Shown here one piece after another: positions 58,791 to 64,000 of a stretch of 64,000 nt of DNA (positions are counted from its first letter, which is position 1; each line of letters begins with the position of its first letter). Below the pieces are notes generated by a model. It saw only the letters and a program-made list of their open reading frames with translations. It was not told the origin of the DNA and made no database searches. Where the stretch lies: assembly GCA_024500155.1 (NCBI GenBank), contig CM044868.1:37173165-37237164 (forward strand). Direction: 5' to 3'. Source of the stretch: Chenopodium formosanum. Its lineage: Eukaryota; Streptophyta; Magnoliopsida; Caryophyllales; Amaranthaceae. The position numbers and the translations under genes were made by a program.

Positions 58791-60268
58791 GCAAGATCAT
58801 AGGCATGATACTAAAAGATTAATAACAAACCCTAGCATGTCACTAAGCAATAAAGATCAAAGCTTTAACCCTAACATGATACTAACAAAAATATTAGGAA
58901 GAAAATAGGAAACATCATAGAAATCATAATTGATATAAGCAAATCACCCTAAATATCATACTAAAGAAAGCATCCTAACATGATACTAGGAACATACTAA
59001 ACATGATACTAGGAATCAAAATAATAACCTAAGTATGATTTCTATATAAAATATCAATAAAACAATTAAAGCACTTACTTGGATGCCTCGTACCTCTTTC
59101 TAATAACAAAATACACCCGTTAGTAACTTCAAGGAAAATAATAAACAAACAATTAAATTAAATAATTGAAAGAGAGATTTGGGACCAAACCCTCAGAAAT
59201 ATCAAACCTTTCACGTCTAGGGCGAAGGCAACTTCGAACTTGGCTAGGTGTTTCTAGTGCTAATGTATGAGGAATTGTGTTTGTAAAAGGGTTAGTTTAG
59301 AAGGAGAGAGAGAGAGAAATCAAGAGATTCTTGATGAGAATTGGTGAGAATTGGTGATTTAAAAGGGAAAGATATGACCTCTATTTATAGAGAAAAAAGA
59401 GGGTCGAAGAATAAGAAAAGAATCCGAATTCGAATCGAAATAGAACTCGATGGACATATAATATGTCGTTGGAAAGATCTTGAATTCTACTTTCTAATCC
59501 AATTGGAATCAGATTAAAATATATTGTAGATAAAGATATGGCCGAAATAGTGGGACAGTGTGATTTTTGGATAGAGTTTCATATCTCATTCATATCTTTT
59601 TCGTTATAGCTCGGATTTAATATTATAATATATCATTGGAAAGATAATTTTAAGATCTATCCAACCATATTAAATTTGGATAAAGATTCTGATTCACGAA
59701 AATAAAATCTGACTGTGTTTGAACATCTTTAAATGCGAATAGAATTACGATTTAAGAAAAAGGAAAGTTTTAAAAAAGGAAAGTTTTTATTTAACTTAAA
59801 TTCATTAATTTTATCTTTTCAAAAAGGATAATTAAGATCTTTTAGAAACTTATAGAAGCTTCTAATTAATCCTAATTAGTTTAGGAATAGGATTAAACCT
59901 TTGGACCCTCCACATGATCATTGGGTCGTAGGTAAAATCTGGTTTGGGCCCAGTTTAGTATTTTAGCCATAACTTCCTCATTATTCATCGGAATTGGGCT
60001 TATAATATATCGTTGGAAAGGTCTTTTCAAGCCCCATCAAACTACACCATTTTTGGACCCTTATCATGGACCAAACTAAACCGGAATGCACGTTTTTCAT
60101 AAATAAGGTAAGAAAAGAAATATTTTCAAAAACAGAAAGAAGAGATATTTTAATAAAAACATCCTCATCGCTAGACTTTTCACACTTTTGCTTTGTTAGA
60201 TAATCAAGTGACATGAAAGGTATTCATCACAGGGTTTGGTTTTGGGGAGACACCTTTGGGTGTCTACA

Positions 60269-60283
60269 GAAGCCCCCACTATG
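60269..60283 (-). promoter_or_regulatory. Polypurine tract
   Basis: Minus-strand CATAGTGGGGGCTTC next to the 3' LTR. Confidence 0.85.
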
Positions 60284-60699
60284 ACTAAGTTTGGAGAAAC
60301 ACAAGTTTCGAAAACAAAAGTCAAAGTATCGATAGGGACGGAGAATTATTCAGAACGTTCTGTGTTCCTAAATCATTCTTGTAACACCCATACCTGTAAA
60401 CTAGCATTAGTTAAACAGATAAAAGAGTTAAGAAACGCGTATCTTGCACCGTCGAGCACACGTATCTAGAGGTAACCGATTTGTTGTGACAAACTTCCGC
60501 AAGCTAGAGAATACCGCCTGAAGATTGCTACGCCTCTAAATTCCTCCAATTTCCGTTGTGATAGTTTTCGAAAATATCACTGTTGTTGATCCTTAATATA
60601 ATGCTGCTATGCCAGTACGTTGGCGCTTTGCTGCTTGTGAACTAGTATGTCGGTGCTTTTGCTGAATTGTGAACCAGTATGTCGGTGCCTTTGCTGTGA

Positions 60700-61556
60700 T
60701 GACAATCCGATTTAGGGAAAGTTGTCAATGCTTCATAACAATCCATCCTTGTAAATGTTGCCATGATGAAGCGACAATCCGTATCTCGGAAAATTTTCCA
60801 AAATCTAATTTTTGGGAAAAGTTGCCAATGCTTCCTAGCAATCTGTCATAAGAATTTTTCTACGATCGACAATCCACATCTTAAAATATAACTCTTGAAA
60901 GCAATCCACCTTGGAAATTTGCCAACGCTATTTGACAATCCTTTTAGGAAAATATTGCCTTAATTGACAATTCGCGTCTTGGAACATTTGCAAAAAAGAG
61001 TCGACCGACAATCCACTTTGGGAAAATTTGCCACTTATTGAAAAGAATGACAATCCACGTTGAGGAACCTTTGCCGAAATTTATGATGAATAGAGTCCTA
61101 CAACAATCCTGTGGGAAATTTTGCCATAGGGAACTGGGTGTATGACAATCCAATCTCGGAAGACTTGTCAAAGATCCATGAATGTATGACAATCCAAACT
61201 TAGAAAAACTTGCCAAACAAAGAAGGAGCATGACAATCCACGCTTGGAAACTTTGCCAGGGACGACAATCCAATCTTGGAAAAATTGTCGTTTGAAGAAG
61301 ATGGGCGACAATCCATATTTTGGAAATATTGTCAGTTGGGGATGACAATCCAATTTTGGAAAAATTGTCGTTCAAGAAGAATGTGCGACAATCCATATTT
61401 GGAAATATTGTCATTTAAGAAGAATGCGCGACAATCCGTATTTGGAAATATTGTCATTTAAGAAGAATGCGCGACAATCCGTATTTAGAAATATTGTCGT
61501 TTAAGAAGAATGCGCAACAATCCACATTTGGAAATATTGTCATTTAAGTGCTTGCT
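60700..61556. repeat. 43-bp dyad-containing tandem array (GACAATCC), best copy
   Basis: At 61387-61556 four consecutive units of 43 bp differ by only a few bases: GACAATCC(A/G)TATTTGGAAA then TATTGTC(A/G)TTTAAGAA and GAATGCGC. Each unit is a GACAAT/ATTGTC dyad plus a 17-bp linker. Units become degenerate toward 60700, which suggests array growth from the 61.5-kb end. Confidence 0.92.
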
Positions 61557-63848
61557 TTTAAACCGATACGTTGGTGATTGTAATGAGCAGTGTTTTAGGC
61601 GCTTTGGCTAAGTGAGACGATTTTTTGTCAAGTTAATCACCTACTACGATTTTAATCGAGCCGACTACTAATCATGTCAATTTTCTTATAGGGGCTAACT
61701 AGCGTACCAAGGAACCCAAAATTGTTATACGAGGTCGAAATAACCGTTATGTGAGGCTTTGAGCTCTGTCGCTGCTGAAATATCTCTGGCGCCAAGAATT
61801 GGCTTTGTCGCCAGACGCTGAGATCTAGTGCCAGGTGCTGAAATCTGTTGCTAAATGCCAGATGTTGTTGTCTGGCGCTGGAGTCGGGTCTTCCCTATTC
61901 TACTCTTGGTTCTGCTGTTGCTCGGTTTCGCTTCGAACTCTGATCTTGGTCATTTCCTTTCAACCAAATCCGCTCAAGTATTTTGTAAATTAAAGCTCTT
62001 CATCTCTAATTTACTGATCCATGTAACTCCTCCCATCTTGGAAGAATCTCATGTATGATATTCGCGGTTTTTTTCGAAAAAATCCGGGAGTATTCTTGCT
62101 TGATGGGATGCACCTGCATTTAATCTTTGACTATAGGACTTTGCTTATCTTTCTTTAGGGTTGACCTATGACTTAGTGTTGCTTGACTCATTGACTTGAC
62201 ATGACTCAAGGTATAAACTTGACTCGTTGTGATTGACACGAGGTTGACTCGACTCGAAGTGAAATGACACGTGTGACTCATGACCTGTGTGTGCATTGTA
62301 ATGTGATCGTGCGACTCAAAAATGCAAAAAAGCAAAAAATTTCCGTCATTTTTGTAGAGAGTACCGACTTTTCCCCGAAAAAGAAAGACACGAAAAAAGA
62401 ATCGAAGTTTTTGAATGCATGTGGAATGAGCTTAGTCAAATATTGTTTGATACTATCTCTCAAGGTGCAAGGATTAATTCATCCTAGGCTATCTTAATTG
62501 ACTCAATGATGAAAGTATTTGGGTAACTTAGGCACGGAGGCTAAGCACTTCATACTTTGTGATGCAATGATGATTGATGAGCGATTTTGACATGACAAGG
62601 CATGCTTCAGCGTTATCTTAAGATTTCATGACAAAGGGTTCCTTAGAGAAAGACTATTTGGTCATGTATCTGTGCGGTGTGTGAAAGTGATACTAAAGTT
62701 AGGTCGTAAGGGCTAAGTGTGTGGAAAATATATTGAAAAGAGTCAAGTAATGATAACTCTTAGGCTGGGTAAGCTAATGATGTAAGGATCAAGCCCCCAA
62801 GTCTAGCTCTAAGTAGATAGGACTGAGCATTAGAGATCCCTTGATATGATCATGGTGTGATTGTATGAATATGAATGCATTTTTATTATGGCCGCATCTC
62901 GATGTGATGTTGCCTACGTATCCGTTAGGAATTAGGCCGAACGTAGCTCTAGTCAAACCTCGCACAAGTGTGTGTATACCTCAAAAAGGTCTTTTGAAGG
63001 GTTGTAACGTGGTTAGGCTAAAGGTTGGAGAAGAATGGGATAAAGGCCCAAGACCCTCGATAAACCCCCATGGTGTGCAACCTTGCTATTGAGTATTTGT
63101 ATTTTCATGCTTAAGGTTTTCTACTCTTTTTTAGATCTTTGTTTTTCTTTAGCATTTATTTCATTTTTATAAGTGTGGGCAATCCCGATCATGCGGTCTA
63201 TCACTCACTTGGCATTCATGTTTCTTAGGCACGGTACCGAGCACTCGATAAGAGACGCAATCTGAGACGTGTTCTTATCAAAGACATTTTCATATCAAAG
63301 ATATTGGAACACTTGCCCTTTTGTACACTTTTTTTTTATTTATTTATTTTGCTATTTTAATCTTTTGAAGTCACTCAAGCTTTTTTTCTTTGAAAATTGC
63401 ATAAGTTACACACCATTCCATCCCAAGATTTGGTAGATATGGGTTGAAAAATGAAAGGTCTATTGTTAGACGAGGCTCAAAGTGGTTTATCAAAAAAGGA
63501 TTGCATATTTGAAATGTGAAAGGAGATATGATGTGGCTACAAGGGGTGCCTCAAATCATTGGTATACTTTATGCTTAGTTTGACATGGAATTTTATTTAA
63601 TTTTTTTGTTAATGCAATGTAATGCAATGATCATATGCAGGGAAATAAATGCTCATTTTATTTAAAAAGTGAAGGGTAAAAATCAAACTCTAAGAAATAA
63701 ATTCAAGGAGGATGATGTGTGCCTATGCTAGAGTTATTGGGGAAAGGGTTTGAAAAAAAAAAGAAGAAAGCATGAAATCTTAGTGAGAAGCTTGCCTTGT
63801 GCATTTATTTCATCATTACCCGCATTTTATTTGTTTGTCAATCACATG
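61557..63848 (-). mobile_element. 3' internal region of the gag-less element
   Basis: Non-coding. GC-rich cluster 61768-61885 (CTCTGGCGCC, GTCGCCAGACGC, GTCTGGCGCTGG), GTTGCCTACGTATCC block 62890-62972 and the plus-strand NPDHAVYHSLGIHVS block 63172-63330 with a TAG within it. Confidence 0.7.
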
Positions 63849-64000
63849 ACTCAAACTCGATTCAACATACATGGATGGAAGAAGGTAGGAAGAATGAAGG
63901 TTGTGATATGGTGAAAGCATGTAGAGAAAGGAAAGATGATGTAGATGGAGAGATATGAAAAAATTAGGAATAGAATGTACCCCAAACTCAAAGGACGGAA

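Larger units (their letters stand above)
57242..60268 (-). repeat. 3' LTR carrying an R2-like fragment
   Basis: TGTAGGGAATATT...GGGTGTCTACA, 3027 bp including the roughly 1-kb insert between 57776 and 58790. TATA box at 59382-59389 on the minus strand. Confidence 0.88.
57242..64000 (-). mobile_element. Gag-less Tat-like LTR element, continuing past the window
   Basis: Minus-oriented: 3' LTR 57242-60268, PPT 60283-60269, 3' region to about 63830, then directly leader sequence (TGACTCAAACTCGATTCAAC, from 63849) that in the complete element lies upstream of gag. Gag is therefore deleted, leaving about 20-30 bp. The 5' LTR lies beyond the window. It inserted into Athila gag after GTTGTCTTCC. Confidence 0.85.

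Noticed and set aside
58610..58822. Poly-Asn/poly-His ORF
   Set aside because: It is a translation of the AAT/CAT microsatellite after the R2-like stop codon.
57242..64000. Pairing of LTR 57242-60268 with LTR 7387-9134 as one element
   Set aside because: Both are minus-oriented but flank different Athila positions (GTTGTCTTCC against AGGTCCCC). The first abuts a PPT, the second abuts target DNA, and they lie in different arms of the duplication.

Overview
The window looks like a gene-poor, repeat-dense stretch of a large plant (probably eudicot) nuclear genome. It is AT-rich and I see no credible intact host gene, tRNA or rRNA. Almost all of it is nested transposon sequence, dominated by one superfamily of Ty3/gypsy LTR retrotransposons of the Tat/Ogre type. 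Three traits support that label. The LTRs open with TGTAGACACC and end with CCCTACA. The primer-binding site is TGGCGACTCCACTGGGGA. The Gag has the Tat-like zinc knuckle CX2HX4HX4C. None of these elements shows protease, reverse transcriptase, RNase H or integrase, so they look like non-autonomous, gag-only derivatives (TR-GAG type); two have lost gag as well.

Layout. (1) 1-7386: 3' part of a plus-strand Tat-like element carrying two decayed antisense genes, a DUF7745-like one (333-866) and a plant-mobile-domain one (about 1700-3622), then a PPT and 3' LTR (5896-7386). (2) 7387-9134: a minus-oriented Tat LTR cut into by element (1). (3) 9135-13054: Athila-like element (gag, tRNA-Asp-type PBS, LTR) inserted in a copia gag, with a long-TIR MITE (11487-11871). 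(4) 13055-17190: deleted copy of a gag-only element, with a CACTA MITE (13370-14178). (5) 17186-23640: second Tat element, plus strand. (6) 23678-41828: gag-only element, minus strand, 5-bp TSD GAATG, split in its gag by an 8.2-kb gag-less element (30276-38495, TSD TCCAC). (7) 41829-44082: unassigned DNA. (8) 44083-54147: complete 10,065-bp gag-only element with TSD GCTAC. (9) 54148-57241: inverted second copy of the copia/Athila block. (10) 57242-64000: start of another gag-less element whose LTR holds a fragment of an R2-like non-LTR retrotransposon (57882-58641) between (AAT)n tracts.

Two large inverted repeats organise the window. The inner one (17186-23640 against 23678-30275) has only 37 bp between its arms. 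The outer one (9717-17190 against about 46130-57241) shares insertion junctions at homologous positions, so it is an old inverted segmental duplication and not two independent insertions. Each Tat-like element carries a tandem array near its PPT whose sequence differs by subfamily (43, 70, 32 and about 36-bp units), several with internal dyads. This fits the known hypervariable 3' region of Tat/Ogre elements. GC-rich palindromic clusters (GCGCCA/TGGCGC) recur in LTR, leader and 3' region.

Family assignments rest on motif recognition and comparisons read by eye within the window. Percentages and dates were not computed, and boundaries without a matching TSD are approximate.
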